DNA from: Certhia americana
Taxonomy: Eukaryota; Chordata; Aves; Passeriformes; Certhiidae
Assembly: GCA_018697195.1 (NCBI GenBank)
Contig: CM031864.1
Coordinates: 17,706,531 to 17,770,530 of the forward strand
Length of the DNA stretch: 64,000 bases
Direction: 5' to 3'
This document shows positions 25,087 through 37,900 of the stretch, one piece after another (position 1 is the stretch's first letter; each line of letters starts with the position of its first letter). The position numbers and the translations under genes are program-made. The notes beneath the pieces were generated by a model. The model did not search any database. It saw only the letters and a list, made by a program, of their open reading frames with translations, and was not told the origin of the DNA.

Positions 25087-28000
25087 ATGGCAAGAAGAAA
25101 TGTCCTCATTACAGGTTGCTCCTCAGGAATTGGACTGGCATTAGCTGTAAACATGGCAAAAGATGAACAGAAAAGATTTAAAGGTAACAATCTACCTGTT
25201 CTTTATCTTTATAGAAACATAATATTTGAGATGGTGTTGTTTTTTTTCTCTGTGATTTAACAGGTGGTTGTATTCAGTTTGGTGAGTTGTTTCTGGTTTG
25301 TTTTCCTCTTCTACTGTCAAGAAAATACAGTGAAAATACACTGTTTTCTGTACACAGTTGGTATTTCTGTACCTTTATTAAAATAGAACAACTTTGGAAC
25401 TGAATATTGTACATGCCCACTCAATACAAAGAACAGTAGTATAAAATAAATAGCTGAAAATATCTGTAGTATTATGCTGCTCTGGGTATATATCTACAGC
25501 TGTGGTTAGCTTTGCTGCTGGCTACTAAAATCTGTACATATGGCCCAGGTCGATTTGAAGACCAAAGCAATGAATTTAAATATTCTAAATATACATTTTT
25601 TTTCTTAAAGCACATTTCATTATTCCAAGCCTGTGTAGGCAGGTGAACAAAGGGGCTGGGATTTGTCTTACTGCTGCAAAGCAGGCTATTTGCTATGACT
25701 GAGAATAGATGGCAAGGTGAACACAGCAATCTGTGGCAATTCAGTCTCAAAGTATTTTACTGCTAACTGACTGGATGAAGATCTAGAGCTTTCTGAGCAA
25801 AGAGGCTACAATAAAAACTAATTTCAATTTTGAGAAGCAGCTTATAAAAAGAGACATCTTTTTCAACCTAAGGAATTATGTCTTCCACTTTTTAATAAAA
25901 TAATGGTTGTTCTGCTAAATGTGGTGGTGATTTTAAAAAAAAATAAAAAAAGGAAATCTGGAATCCAGATTTAGGTTTTGGGTACCTAAAAGCAATTTAG
26001 TGGCATAATTTGATACCTGTTTTTTAATATCTTGGTGATAGTATTATCTTTATACATTGCATGTTCCTCATTATGCATAGCTGTTTAATTCTTTTGAATT
26101 TCTTGAACATTTCAGAACCAAACTGGGAAATGAGTGACAATAAATGTTAAAAATATATGTTTTTATCTGGTTTTTGTCAGTGATATTTAAGATCTGTGTG
26201 TAAAAGGATTGTTCTTTAATACTTCTCAGTAAGATTGCCAGAGTAAAGATTTTCTTTCTGGTGTGTTACAGTGTATGCCACAATGAGGAACCTGGCCAAG
26301 AAAGAGCCACTGGAGGAGGCGGCAGGTGACAGGCTGGGCAAAACCCTCGAGATTAAACAACTGGATGTCTGTGATGAACAGTCAATTAAAACTTGTGTGA
26401 ATAGCATCCCTGACAGAAGGATTGATGTCCTAGGCAAGTACAGGATGTGTGTGCTATTAACAGATACCAGATATCTATAAAACATTGTCTCAAATACCCT
26501 GGAAAAATTTCATTAGTGTAATTTTTCAATTATCAAAGGAATAATAATAATAATTATGTAGTGTATTTGGTTCAAGATTCTTAAGACTACATGCAGATAC
26601 AAGTGGATTAAGTCTCACCCTGCTTCTATGAAGTAGGGAAGCTTGATTTCCCTGTTTAAAAAGGAGAAACTTGATCACAGGGAGTTGTCTGGGATAATAC
26701 GATACAGATTTTTTAGTAAATGTGAGAAATTTTGTCTAAACTGGCACCTTCATTAGCAAGACTTTCCACCCTATTGATGAAGCATAGCCCTTTTTACAAT
26801 GAAGGTAACACCTGTCTGTACTAAGAAAGCAACAGCATTGGGAATTAACAAGTAAAAAGTACAAGTGGAAAAAAAAAGAAAAAAAGATATTTCCATTTTG
26901 TACTGAGAAGTGAAACTGTACTTTCCAAATCATTTAGCAACAGGTGTTTTCGTATTGTTTCGCTAAAAATAAATATTAGTATGTTAGTGGAAATGCTTAC
27001 ACCATTTACACCATCAGCTATTAAATCTTACCTACTAGAAAATTATGGACCTGCATTTTTTCTGATTAATTATTAAAGCAGTGCTTAACAACTGTTTCTG
27101 CAAAATTTATTATACTCTAATTGGACCTACTACTTCTGGAGCAGAATGCCAGTCCTATCATCATTCTCCATATATAATTATCCAGGAGGTGAATAAAAAT
27201 CAATGGAATTGTGTGTTTTGGTGTTTGTTCATTTTGTTGGGAAGTTACTTCCTCTTGAAGATATATGAATGCTAATAAGACAAAAAACAGACCAAAATAT
27301 GGCTTGCTGTTTCACTTTTCTTAAGATTTCTATTCATTCCTATGGGTATTGACTGTAGCTTCCAATCTTAATGCCTTGTAATCCCTTTATATTTTATATA
27401 AAAAGGACTAATCAGAAATAAAGTAAATGTAAAATAGCAGATAATTTAAATTGGATTAAAAGCACAATTAAAAATGAAGACATGGAAATGTCAAATTTGG
27501 AAAGTTCTTTGTTACTGACTAACATCTTTTAATCCTTTCTTTAAGGATTATTTAGGATCTTTTAACCCTTAATCCTCACATTCCTTTCAAATGCTTTGCA
27601 GTAACAATTACAAGTTTATGTTTATGGAGGTGTTTGCTTGCTGTTGTCCCATTTTGTGCAGTGAGCAATGCTGGAATGGGCCTCATTGGACCGATTGAAT
27701 GTCAGACCATCGAGGAAATGAAAACTGTGATGGACACCAACTTCTTTGGCCTGGTTCGACTCCTGAAGGAGATCTTGCCTGACATGAAGAGGAGAAAGAG
27801 TGGGCATATAGTTATAATAAGCAGTGTTATGGGAATACAAGGTAAAGCTGGTTTTTCTGTTTGCTTGAACTATGAATTCAGTGTTCAAAATCCAAAGCTT
27901 TCCTCTTTCTAGGGAAAAAAAAAAAAAAAAAAGTAGGAGCTGGCATATCTGACTCTTGTGCTTTGTAATGCCGAAGTTCTAACTATAAAAAACACCAGGT

Positions 28001-31000
28001 AGGTTTTATGTAGGTTTTATGATTCCAGGTAGTTTGTTACAGCTACTCTCACAGCATTTTAACAAAAAACCTGCAGGGTAAATTTTTTTAGAATTGTAAC
28101 TTTTATTCTAAAATTTATTTTTGTATTTTTATTATCTGGAAAATAGGGCTTAGCATTACTTTTCTCTTTCCTCTTGGAAAAAAATATGGGAATGGACAAA
28201 CATGCTTACTACACTTTGTACAATAATAATGGAATAAAATCCAATCCTGGACAAATGTACCAACTTTTTGTAAAGTTTGTCATCTCACAACTCTCGAGAT
28301 TCAAATATTAGTGACAGATAATGATATTCCTACTTTCATGTCCCATCCTGTCTAGCTGTTTTTTTTTGTTTTGGTTTGTTGTTTTTTTGTTGTTTGTTTT
28401 TTTTTTTTTTTTTTTTTTTTNNNNNNNNNNNNNNNNNNNNNNNNNNNNNNNNNNNNNNNNNNNNNNNNNNNNNNNNNNNNNNNNNNNNNNNNNNNNNNNN
28501 NNNNNNNNNNNNNNNNNNNNATTTATTACAACTTTGACATTGATCTTACCTGGATTATTCTGGTGAGAAAGGGTCCTCCATGACATTCCAACAATTGTTT
28601 TTTTAATACAACACTTACCCTCCCCCTCAATGGATTGGTGTAGTGCTTTTTCTAAATCACTCAGATGCAAGCTGGATCTCTTGTATAATTTTATCTCCTG
28701 CATTAAACTCAGCCACTGTGTTCATCTAGAACCTATTAAAGTCTTGCTCATAAATAATGCAGATGGTATTATATGTACAGACACTTTTATATCTTAGACT
28801 ACAAAATCATATCATCCAAGGAGACCACAACATCAGCTAGGGGGAGAAAAAGCATTAGTCAAGCATCTTTGCTAGACTAAGCAAACACAGAACATAGGCA
28901 AAAATTATTATTTAGATTAAGTGTAGACAAGGATTTTTCTAATGTTTTCCCAGCAAGACTCTAGAAATTTTGGGAAAACACATGAGTTTTTAAAATCAAA
29001 CTATTAGTATGTTGGATAAAATCACATTCTCAGTATGTTTTGTTTTTACCATCAGGCATCTTATTTAATGATGTTTATGCTGCATCTAAGTTTGCTGTGG
29101 AAGGATTCTGCGAAAGTTTAGCTATACAAGCACTCAAGTTCAAACTCCAGTAAGTATTGATCCACTGGTGTAAATTGTATTTTAGATACTTTAAAATATA
29201 TTCAGAGGTAGAAAAAAGGTCTTTAGAGCTTGTTGCTAAAAGAGACTGAGAAGCCCTTGAAAACTGGACATCACAAAAGGCATAGAAATGCCCACACCCT
29301 TGACATTACATAAGCAAATAAAAAGATCCAGATGTTAAAATACACATAGTCTCTTAAACGTTAAAAGGCTATTTAGCTTTGGATAAAATACAGTTCATGT
29401 AACACTTCTGAAAACAGATCCTTCCATACAATATCACAGGAATAAAATTATAACATTGACCTGTGATCTTTCCCCTTAGAAAGGATGATGGCCTTCTTAG
29501 GCAATTCACAGATAAAAAGGTTCAAGGGCTCATCAGAGAGACAAAGCAAGTGCAAATCCGTCAGAATGTTACACAGGGTGAGATGTCTGTAATGAAGGCA
29601 GGTGGGAGGAGAGTGAGAAATATGGTGTACTATTCCTAACATTTTAGACAGCATTTAAGAGACTGGTCCTATTCATCATATGTATTCATTTGTCACATGA
29701 ATATTCACACTCCTGAAATTCTGCTACTATTCTTTGTGCCAGCTCCAGTAAGTGGTAAATGTCTATTGCATCTCTGTGTGTCTGAGCATTTAGGCCTTAA
29801 GGAAAAATAGAAAGCAGCTATTGTGGAATTTCAGAGAGGGAACTCTGATTCTGCACATTGCTCTGCAAAACCTGGAGGGACTTAAAGTAAATGTAATGAT
29901 ACACAGGATATACCACAATTCATAATGATATTTCAAGAGTGTAAGACACAGTAAAAAGGAGGTTATAAAAGGAAAAATTCAAGGATAAATGGAAGAGTGA
30001 TGCAAGAGAAAAGACTTTAATTCCAGGAGTAGCTGGAATTCTGCTGTGAAGGTCAATAGCTTGCTTTTGTTCTAAACAAGAGCCTATAGAATATCCCCTG
30101 AAGAACTCAAGTCTAATAAGAGGCCCAATCCTAAAGAGTGTTTTGATAAACACAGTGGCTGGGAGTTATTACTGCCTAAGAAGAGAACCAGGAAAAATCT
30201 CACCAGTAACTGTATTTCAGTGATTTGCTATAATATGTTTCTGAGCAAAATAAAAACTTTCAGATTTGGCAGTAGCCAGAATCTGTCCACCCACAGTAAT
30301 AATCTCTATATGATATTTTATTATTATATAGTGGTGGGATCTTAACTTATGTAACACTAACAGCTTGACAAAGAAAATCCATGTTTGGGCAATTCCCCCA
30401 TCTCTTTCAGCCACTTCTAGTATTATCATGAGAAACAAAGAAACCTATGCAGGATTTGGTCCAGAAATTATGAATTTTGTTACATCCATTTATTATTTTT
30501 CTTAATATCTGGTGAGTCCTTGTGAATCAATCACCCTTAGATTCCACTGCTGCAAGACAGCAGGTAACAACTGCACTCCCTTATGTCATTAATTAATTAT
30601 AGCACTTCTCTGAAAATTAAACTATGCAGATTTCTACTACTGTATGTGGACAGGTAGGAGGAGCAGGACAGCAGTAATTCAGTATGGATTACCTTTACAG
30701 AAGGTACTGTTATATACTGTTTGCTAGTTCAACTCTTCAATGTTCCTTTTGGAGAAGGATTGAGTATTTTTTATTGAGTGGTTTGGGTTTTTTTTTTAGT
30801 ATTATATATTGAAGTATTTTCCATGGAGGACAGTCCACAACCAGTTAACCTTTTATTTTTGAACAGATTAAGTTTGATTGAACCAGGCCCAGTAGTCACA
30901 GAATTTGAAAGAAAAGTGTTTGAAGATGGAATGAAAATGGATCTTTCAGCTGCAGATGAAGAAACAGCCGAGATGTTTACTAATATTTATCTTAAAAATT

Positions 31001-32234
31001 ACAAACAAATTTTCCAGAGCCTGGGACAAAGTGCTGAAGATGTTGCACAGGTAGCCCATCAAAAAAATAATCTTCTTTTTTTTTTTTTTTTTTTTTTTTT
31101 GTAATTTATGAATGCAGCGGTTGGTTGGTGGGTTTTTCTGGTACAAGCATTTGATTTAACTAAATGTAATAGACACTATTAAAAAAGATTTTAAAAAATT
31201 CAAAAGAATTTTCAGCATTTTAAACAAAAGTCTAAAAAATACTAAAAGAATGTTCATTTTGAAGTATTGAAGAAAACTATGAACTTTAATTTAAATACCA
31301 CTGAGATATTAGGTGCCCTTTACATCCTCTGGTGAAGTCTGACCATTCTGCATTGTTACCATACATCCACCCAGGGTTCCCAACACTGGTAAAGCTCTGT
31401 CCTTTCCATTTCACTCATGAGAATCCCCTCGCACTACGGGAAGGTCACTCAGCCAGCCCAGGCCACCAAGGCACATTAAAAGAAACATGGATGTTTCTGG
31501 TGCTTGGAGCTTCCTGCAGGAGGACAAGTTTAGGCAAGCTGTGGGAGGGGATGATGATTTCAGGTGTTTCCTGGTAAGGAGTAGCTCCAGTGTCAGCCTA
31601 AGATTTCCAGATCTTGCTGCAAAAGGCACTGTCCTGATCCTTTCCCAGGGAACTGCAAAAGAGAATATCTACCTACTGTGGCCATATAAGCCCACGAAAA
31701 TTTGGAAGACTACTCAGGATACAAAGGTGTCAGGTGCTAACACCATGGTATAGAGAAACAAAAATAGAACTAAAAATAAATAAGAAATACTTCTTATGGC
31801 CTTTAAATATTTCAAGAAGAATTTTTAATGATGATCTAATAAAACTATATACAGTGTTTTATATAATTCTTCACTTATTCTTCTACTTTACCACAGTTTA
31901 ACTGAAAATTGAGATTTTACTTGGTAAAGTAAAATGTAAAAATTTAAAAATTAAAGTAAAAAAGTAAAAATTTAAAAATTCTATTTCTCCTTCTCTACAG
32001 CATACAGTAAAGATAATTCTTGCAGAAAATCCACCTTTTCGCCACCAGACCAACACCTTATATACTCCAATGACAACTCTGAAGTATGCAGATCCAAATG
32101 GTGATCTACCCATTGACATATTCTACAAAATGGTGTTTCAGCATGACAAAATCTTCAGTGCAAGTCTCAACTTCATCAAATTGCTACGGTGGAGAAGCAG
32201 GAAGAGCTTTGACCTGGGAAAACCCTCACAATAA
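25087..32234 (+). CDS. RDH8-like short-chain dehydrogenase/reductase (all-trans-retinol or 17-beta-hydroxysteroid type), six exons
   Basis: Coding segments 25087-25183, 26272-26433, 27662-27841, 29056-29149, 30867-31050 and 32001-32234 total 951 nt, 316 aa plus stop, close to human RDH8 (about 311 aa). Classical SDR features: TGCSSGIG cofactor motif at residues 9-16, NAG at 89-91, Asn113 in DTNFFG, Ser141, Tyr154 and Lys158 (YAASK), and PGPVVTEF at 184-191. Family members reduce all-trans-retinal to retinol with NADPH in photoreceptors; the sister 17-beta-HSD1 reduces estrone. FNDVYAASKF and EPGPVVTEF fit RDH8 better, but substrate is inferred. The ATG was chosen because the Rossmann strand starts five residues later. 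Intron 2 is GC-AG: exon 2 ends at 26433 before GCAAGT, and phase 1 joins correctly to 27662. Intron 3 contains the assembly gap. The gene lies between CCDC18 and DR1, whereas human RDH8 is on chromosome 19 (from memory). It is intact. Confidence 0.9.
26434..26439 (+). other. GC splice donor (GC-AG intron) in the RDH8-like gene
   Basis: The exon ends in ctag and the intron begins GCAAGT, the favoured context for GC donors. The acceptor is at 27660-27661. Using GC keeps phase 1 and restores the conserved IDVLVSNAG stretch. No nearby GT does so: translation through the site gives GKYRMCVLL, which breaks the family pattern. Confidence 0.85.
28397..28520. other. T run followed by a 100-N assembly gap
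   Basis: Twenty-four Ts at 28397-28420 lead directly into exactly 100 Ns at 28421-28520. A round 100 is the usual placeholder for a gap of unknown size. It is inside intron 3 of the RDH8-like gene, whose exons on both sides join in phase, so no coding exon is obviously missing. Reading frames predicted across it are artefacts. Confidence 0.97.
31076..31100 (+). repeat. Run of 25 Ts just after exon 5 of the RDH8-like gene
   Basis: The run begins 25 bases past the donor at 31051. It is a simple homopolymer of uncertain true length. Confidence 0.95.
31936..31980 (+). repeat. Direct repeat upstream of the last exon of the RDH8-like gene
   Basis: The string gtaaaaatttaaaaatt occurs twice within about 45 bases, shortly before the pyrimidine tract and acceptor of the exon at 32001. 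It looks like local AT-rich duplication. Confidence 0.7.
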
Positions 32235-32815
32235 GAATGAGATTATATAGTGCAAATTGGAATTACTTCTTGTAGCTGCTGCTGACACAGTATGTTGTTA
32301 TTCAAATGTCTTTGCTCTGTAATTATGAAAAGGCATGCAAGACGTTTGTTTGAGCTAAGCTAAGCTATTTATTTCACTGTGTATCTCTTGAATGTTACAG
32401 TTTGCAGAACCTTGCAATTAAAATCCTCTAACTAGTCTGTTTAGTATTTCTTTTTTCCAGAGATGTTTTCTTAGGAACATGAACACTGACTGATATTTGT
32501 GTATTCAATATTAACCTGACCTCCTTCACTTACTTGAATATGATACACACTGAGAAGTGTACAGTATGCAAACTGTTTAGATTCTTAATATCATAAAAAT
32601 ATGTTCTTACTTATTAGGACAGAATCAGTATAATAATCCCTCAGTCACACTGGCATTCTCATTTCCAGAAGTCAGATCTATCAGCAACATAGGAGAAAGT
32701 CTCATCAATCTTAAAATGTAACTAGTAAAATATTTATTATTCATATATATTTATTATAATATTCTGAATGCTTCCTTTATATGCAATAGTTACTAGCATC
32801 TTGCACTTAGTGAGC

Positions 32816-32821
32816 AATAAA
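32816..32821 (+). terminator. Polyadenylation signal of the RDH8-like gene
   Basis: AATAAA lies 582 bases after the stop codon and is followed by T- and GT-containing sequence. It is the clearest signal before the GC-richer DNA that leads into DR1. Nearby variants such as attaaa may also be used. Confidence 0.55.
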
Positions 32822-32829
32822 ATGGTTTT

Positions 32830-33980
32830 TAAAGAATCTTAAAGTATCTTCTTCCTGTCTGGATACAAGGTACTGACTACTTTTTGAAAACCAAGTATTG
32901 TCACTAATAAGTATTTTCAGTCCAGTAAATGCCTTCAGTGTCTGACACAGAACCCTCTTGTTCCAAGCTATCCTCAGTATGTGTAAGCCCTATGATGTGG
33001 AGCAGGTCTGTTCCCTTGCTTTTTCTGAGGCCAGGCAGGAGCCCGGCTGTTCCTGCTCTGCATTCCCTCTCCCTGACCTGCGGCTGCTGCCCCGAGCTGA
33101 GGCAAAGGCTGAGTGTCCCTCGGGCTCCGGGCTGCAGCTCTCAGCACGTTCAGCACCTGTCCTTGTCTCACCCACAGCCCACCTGCAGCTCGCTCGCCAT
33201 GCAGGAACTCTCTTTCTCTTGCCTTCCATACTGCCTCAGAGAGCCAAAATCTAACTCCGTGCTGGGACTTGCAGCGGGTTTGCCTTGCCCTGCCCTGCCT
33301 CTCCCCAAAGCAGCTCAAAGCTCCTGTGGGTACCAAGCACTGCAGCTAATGCAGGGCTCGCTCTGCAGTTGTGACCCTTTTGGTGGGGCCCAAGGTGCAG
33401 GGGCACCAAGGGACCTCCGTGGGACAGCAGGCAGGGACTGAGGGGACAAGAGTGTCTGCAGCAGCCCCTGTGCACAGCTGCAGGCCCCAATGTTCCTATC
33501 TCACACCTCCTGCAAAACACCAGCATCGACGGATGGATGGTGGAGAGGGGGCAACAGCAGCGGGGCTGGAAAGGAGAAAGCAGGAATTAAATGACAGCAG
33601 AGCGCTGCTGGGCTGAAAGGAGCCTGGCAAATTGCCCCTGTGCAGCCGAGATCTCATGGCCAGCGGCCGAGGGTCAGCACAGGGCACTGGACAGAGATCC
33701 ACAGAAGGGCTGGGGCTGTCAGCAGCCCCTCCGTGTCGCTCAGCTGGGGCTGTCTCTGCCCTGCAAGTTGGGCTGGGCACTTTTTCTGCCAGTTTCTCGG
33801 GCGGTTTTTTCCTTTGCAGCACACAGCAAGGCAACACCGGACTGTGGGTTTAATGGGCCTTCCATAAACACTCACACAACCCTCACACTACTGGTTACGG
33901 AGTGAGTGAAAGCAGAAAATACAGCGAATATATCACTGCCGAGGAAAACCAGCCCAGCCTGCAAGCCGTGAATAAGCTGC
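32830..33980. other. Spacer between the RDH8-like gene and DR1
   Basis: The sequence rises to moderate GC from about 33000 and is rich in ctgcag-like and gctg words. Several overlapping open frames of 70-170 codons exist on both strands, but they lack splice context, known motifs and coding-like composition. I read this as non-coding flank of the DR1 promoter. Confidence 0.55.
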
Positions 33981-33989
33981 GGATGAAGC

Positions 33990-34960
33990 GCCAAACCCGC
34001 CCTGCTTCGGGGAGAAGCCTGGCGGGGCTGTCAGATCCCCTGCTAGTGCCTGAACCGAGGGGAAGGGCGGGTGTGGGCGGAGGGCAGCGGCTAAAGGATC
34101 CCCTCCCCGCCGCCGCCGCCCGCACGTGGCGCCGCGGCCTTCCCGGCGCTCCCGGCGGCGGAAGCTGTTCCGGTTTCCGGCGGAAGCGCCGTCCCTCGCA
34201 GGTTGAGCCGGAGCCGCAGCGTTTCCGCCTGGCGGCCGCCGCACGGCCGGGGCCAGCCCAGCCCAGCCCAGCCGTGCGCGGGGCGTTCCGCGCTCGCCTC
34301 TCCTCAGGCTGGTCATAAGGCGGCGGCGCCGGCGGCCGAAGGATGTGGCGGAGGCGGCAGTGGCAGGCGCCGCGGCCGAGGGAGCCCTGAGCCCCCGAGC
34401 AGCGCTTCCCGGCCCGGCAGCGACCCCCGGCCCGGCCCCGCCACCCCCCGCCCGTCCCCGCCGGGTCCCCGCGCCCTGGAGCCCCCCGCGGGCGCTGAGC
34501 GCAGCCCGTGAGCCGAGCGCAGCCAGGATGGCCTCGTCGTCCGGCAACGACGACGACCTCACCATCCCCAGGGCTGCCATCAACAAGATGATCAAAGAGA
34601 CGCTGCCCAACGTCCGCGTGGCCAACGACGCTCGGGAGCTGGTGGTCAACTGCTGCACTGAGTTCATCCACCTCATCTCCTCCGAGGCCAACGAGATCTG
34701 CAACAAATCGGAGAAGAAAACTATCTCCCCGGAGCATGTCATACAAGGTGAGCTTCCGCGGGCGCGGTGCCCTGCCGGGTCGGGCACCTGTGAGCCGCTC
34801 CTGCCGCTTTTCTCCTCTCCGGCTGCTTGTGGCTCCGGAGAACACAAAAGGCAGGGTCTCCGAAGGGTGTGGAGAAAAAGCGTGTGTTGTCCGGCTTGCC
34901 AGTCGCACTGCGAGAGAGCTTGTCTTTGTGTGGTTAGAGCGGCTGCTGGCTGTGCTCAGG
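33990..34960. promoter_or_regulatory. DR1: CpG island promoter of DR1
   Basis: Dense CpG starts at about 33990, peaks across 34050-34560 and fades after exon 1. Within it are an E-box CACGTG at 34123-34128, two CGGAAGC ETS sites (near 34159 and at 34181) and two TTCCGG reverse ETS cores (34168 and 34175). ETS clusters in TATA-less CpG islands are typical of housekeeping genes such as DR1. The transcription start is not marked; an untranslated leader of a few hundred bases before the ATG at 34528 is likely. Confidence 0.8.
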
Positions 34961-37900
34961 ACCCTGGGTTTGTGCCTCAGAGAAGCCTGTGATGTTCCCA
35001 GTCAAGTCACCAAATCCCTTCCTCTGTGAAACAAGATCTGCTTTTTCGAATGGATATGCAGCGTGTTTTAAGAATCTGAATGTAGTAAATGTCTTTCTAC
35101 TTGGAAATTGATTATGTGCGGCTCAGGTTTTATTTATTACATAGTCTTGTAGTCTTGTCTGGAATCAGTAAGAGTATATTTCTTTAGGGCCATCCTTACA
35201 GTCTCATTGTTTAATGTTGGATTTTCGTATCTGCTGCAGAAAGCATTTAAACGTGACCTATGCCCTTGTATGTTTCTGTGCTGTTGACTTGCGCTTCTGC
35301 TTGCTTGAATAAAAAGCGAGTTCTCTCTCTGTCTCGTTTGTTTTTCTTTATATTCTGTGGCAAATAAGGAGTTTTCTTGCCTCATCCTGAAGTCTGCATT
35401 AAGCACCGTTTTTTGTCAGAACTCATTTGCTTTGCTTTTTAAGCCAGGGTTGTTGATACCAATGTCTGCTGCAAACAAATTTATAGCAGCAGTAGTGAAA
35501 GAGTCCTGTACTCGGCTGCCTAGTAGAGATATTAACAACAGCATTTGTAGGAGAGCTATTTTCAGGGCTGTGATTGTATCAAGTTAGTTAAAAAACTTAG
35601 TTGTTGTATGATTTTTTTAAAGCAATATTTGCTGTTTGAAACAAACACAAAAAAATTGGTTCACTTGATATTTACCAGCTTGCTCACCAGACGTTCGAGT
35701 ACTTGACTGGGTCATAAGCAGCAAAAATTATGTAGCATGTATAAGCTTTAATGTTAAATGAAATACATGTAAGCTTGAAAGTTTATCAAAGTAGCTCCAT
35801 CACAGAAGCCTACGATGTAAAGTAAAACCTGTGCTTGCACATGGAAGCCTACTTTAGTTGTGATACTCTTGAATACGTGGATAGTTTCTTCTAGTCACCA
35901 CAAAAGTTTGAGCTTAGTTCTTAACACAGGAATAGACGTGATCTTTAAGGCTGAGGGCAATAAGGCATTTGTATATGAAAATCCTTGTGTCCTTTTCTGT
36001 AGAAAAGGTTTCACCTATTGCTGTCTTAGGCTTAGTATGGGTTTATTGGAAAACATTGAAACTAAAGTGAGTGTGTGTAACATCAGCAGATGGTCCCATG
36101 CCATGTATTTTGCTGGATTCTATGTCCTTGAGTTATCATATCTTAGAGTTGGGAAAAATTATTTTCAAATTAAATCTATACTTTTTAGTATAATATTGCA
36201 ATGTACCCATTTTTTGTAATGCTCTAGAGATGGAATGGATTTTCTGCTGTTCTTATGTTTAAGGCAGCTGTAATTGCTCTTAGCTCCTTTCAGATGCTGG
36301 TCAGCTGGGAGATGATCCCTCTGTGAGATTTGAGAGTTTTGGTTGCCAGTTTTGGAAGCAGTGATTGAGTGTATAGGTAGAGTATTTCAGCATTTTCATC
36401 CATCTTCATACATTCTAGATACTTGCTATTTTGAATGCCTCTTAATGCAGCTTCATGACAACGATGCTAACAAATGAGGCAAGGGAAGTATGTTTGTTGT
36501 GGTCATCCTTGTATCTTTTTCCTTCTGGATGCTTAGAGCTCAGATGAGGCTAATGGCCATCACATCACACCTGGTCCAGCCGAAGCACAAGGTGCTGCCA
36601 GGAGGAGTCCTTTTGTACCCACTGAGAGCTGGATCTGGCAGTTGCAGATACAAACTGGCTTTTGAGAATTTAGGGCAGAGCAGGGTTTCCTCTCAGGTGA
36701 GTTTGCTGGCTGACTGGGGCTGTAAACAAGAAGTTACTATATTGGGAACAAGAAGCAGGAAGGGTGTTTTGCTGGGCCAGAAGGAGGGGAAGAGGCACTC
36801 AGCAGTTGGTGACACTCTGCTGTTGGGCTGTGTTAGAGCTGAGGTGAACTGCACCTCTCACTGCTCTTAGGTGTTCAACACAGCAGTGCTGAGACACCCC
36901 TTCCTTTGCTGCACTGTTAAAGTGATTGTGTGGCCATGTGCTGAGCAAGAACTCTCTCTACCCTTGGGTTATACTTCAGATGGATGAGGTCCTTGCTGTG
37001 TTTTATTGGGTGCAGTGCTGTCAGCAGCATAGGGAAGGGAAAGCAGAGGCTTCTTGCATCCCATTAGAGATCTGATTTGATAGATGTGCTCAGACTATGC
37101 CAACACTCGCTACTGGTAACAAAAAGCAAGACAGCTTTCCTGGAGAGGACCCAAGAGCATCAAGGCTGTGTAAGAGGAGATCTCCACGTTTATTGTTGAA
37201 TCAGGAACCCAGCTGTGAATCCGAAGCTCTAGTAAGGAAATGAATGTTCTTCCATCCTGCAGCAGAAAATAGAACCATTTGAGTGTTATATGACTTGTGA
37301 CCAAGCAGGCTTTTTATGAGAATTTGATTTTTCATTGAGTACTGCAAATGGTGACTTGTAAAATCATCTTTTTATGAAGTTGGTTACTTTGATTACGTGG
37401 TCTACATGGAACTGTTGTGCAGTAAGGTAGGCTGTGGATTGATGTCAAATCTTGTTGCTTCTTTTCACTGTTCTTTTCACAATGCTGACAGTGTGTATGT
37501 TTTCCCTTAATTTTAAAAAAATCCCACACAACTGTTCATTTTGGGGATTTTATTTTGGAAGTTCTTTTTTTCTTTGAAAGGAGCATAAAGATTTAAAAGT
37601 CTCAGATTTTAATGACTTGATTTTATGAAATAAAAGTAGTACTAACTATGTGTCACTGATTACTCAGAGACCTGCACCTTCATGCAGTCATTAAGGGTAG
37701 GAAGAAACTGGGGACAGGATAATTGTGATGTGGTGTTTGTAAATATGAGTTGTGTTATCCCCCCTGAATGCTATGTTTTGGAATACAGCAGTTTGCATTT
37801 GGTGGGTGATTCTAGCCTCAGGAAGATACTGAATTTTCAGTGATCTGGGTAGGATGACATGACTCAAAAAATAGAAAGGCTTTGAGTTCTGATGAAATAG

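Noticed and set aside
28308..28703. Frames across the N block
   Set aside because: They are made of unknown residues across the assembly gap and flanking homopolymer.
32929..33441. 170-codon + strand frame upstream of DR1
   Set aside because: Ser/Leu/Pro/Cys-rich with overlapping open frames on both strands, and no splice sites or recognisable domain.
33895..34908. Minus-strand open frames of 337 and 304 codons opposite DR1 exon 1
   Set aside because: They are shadows of the DR1 CpG island and coding exon, with no motif and no start support.
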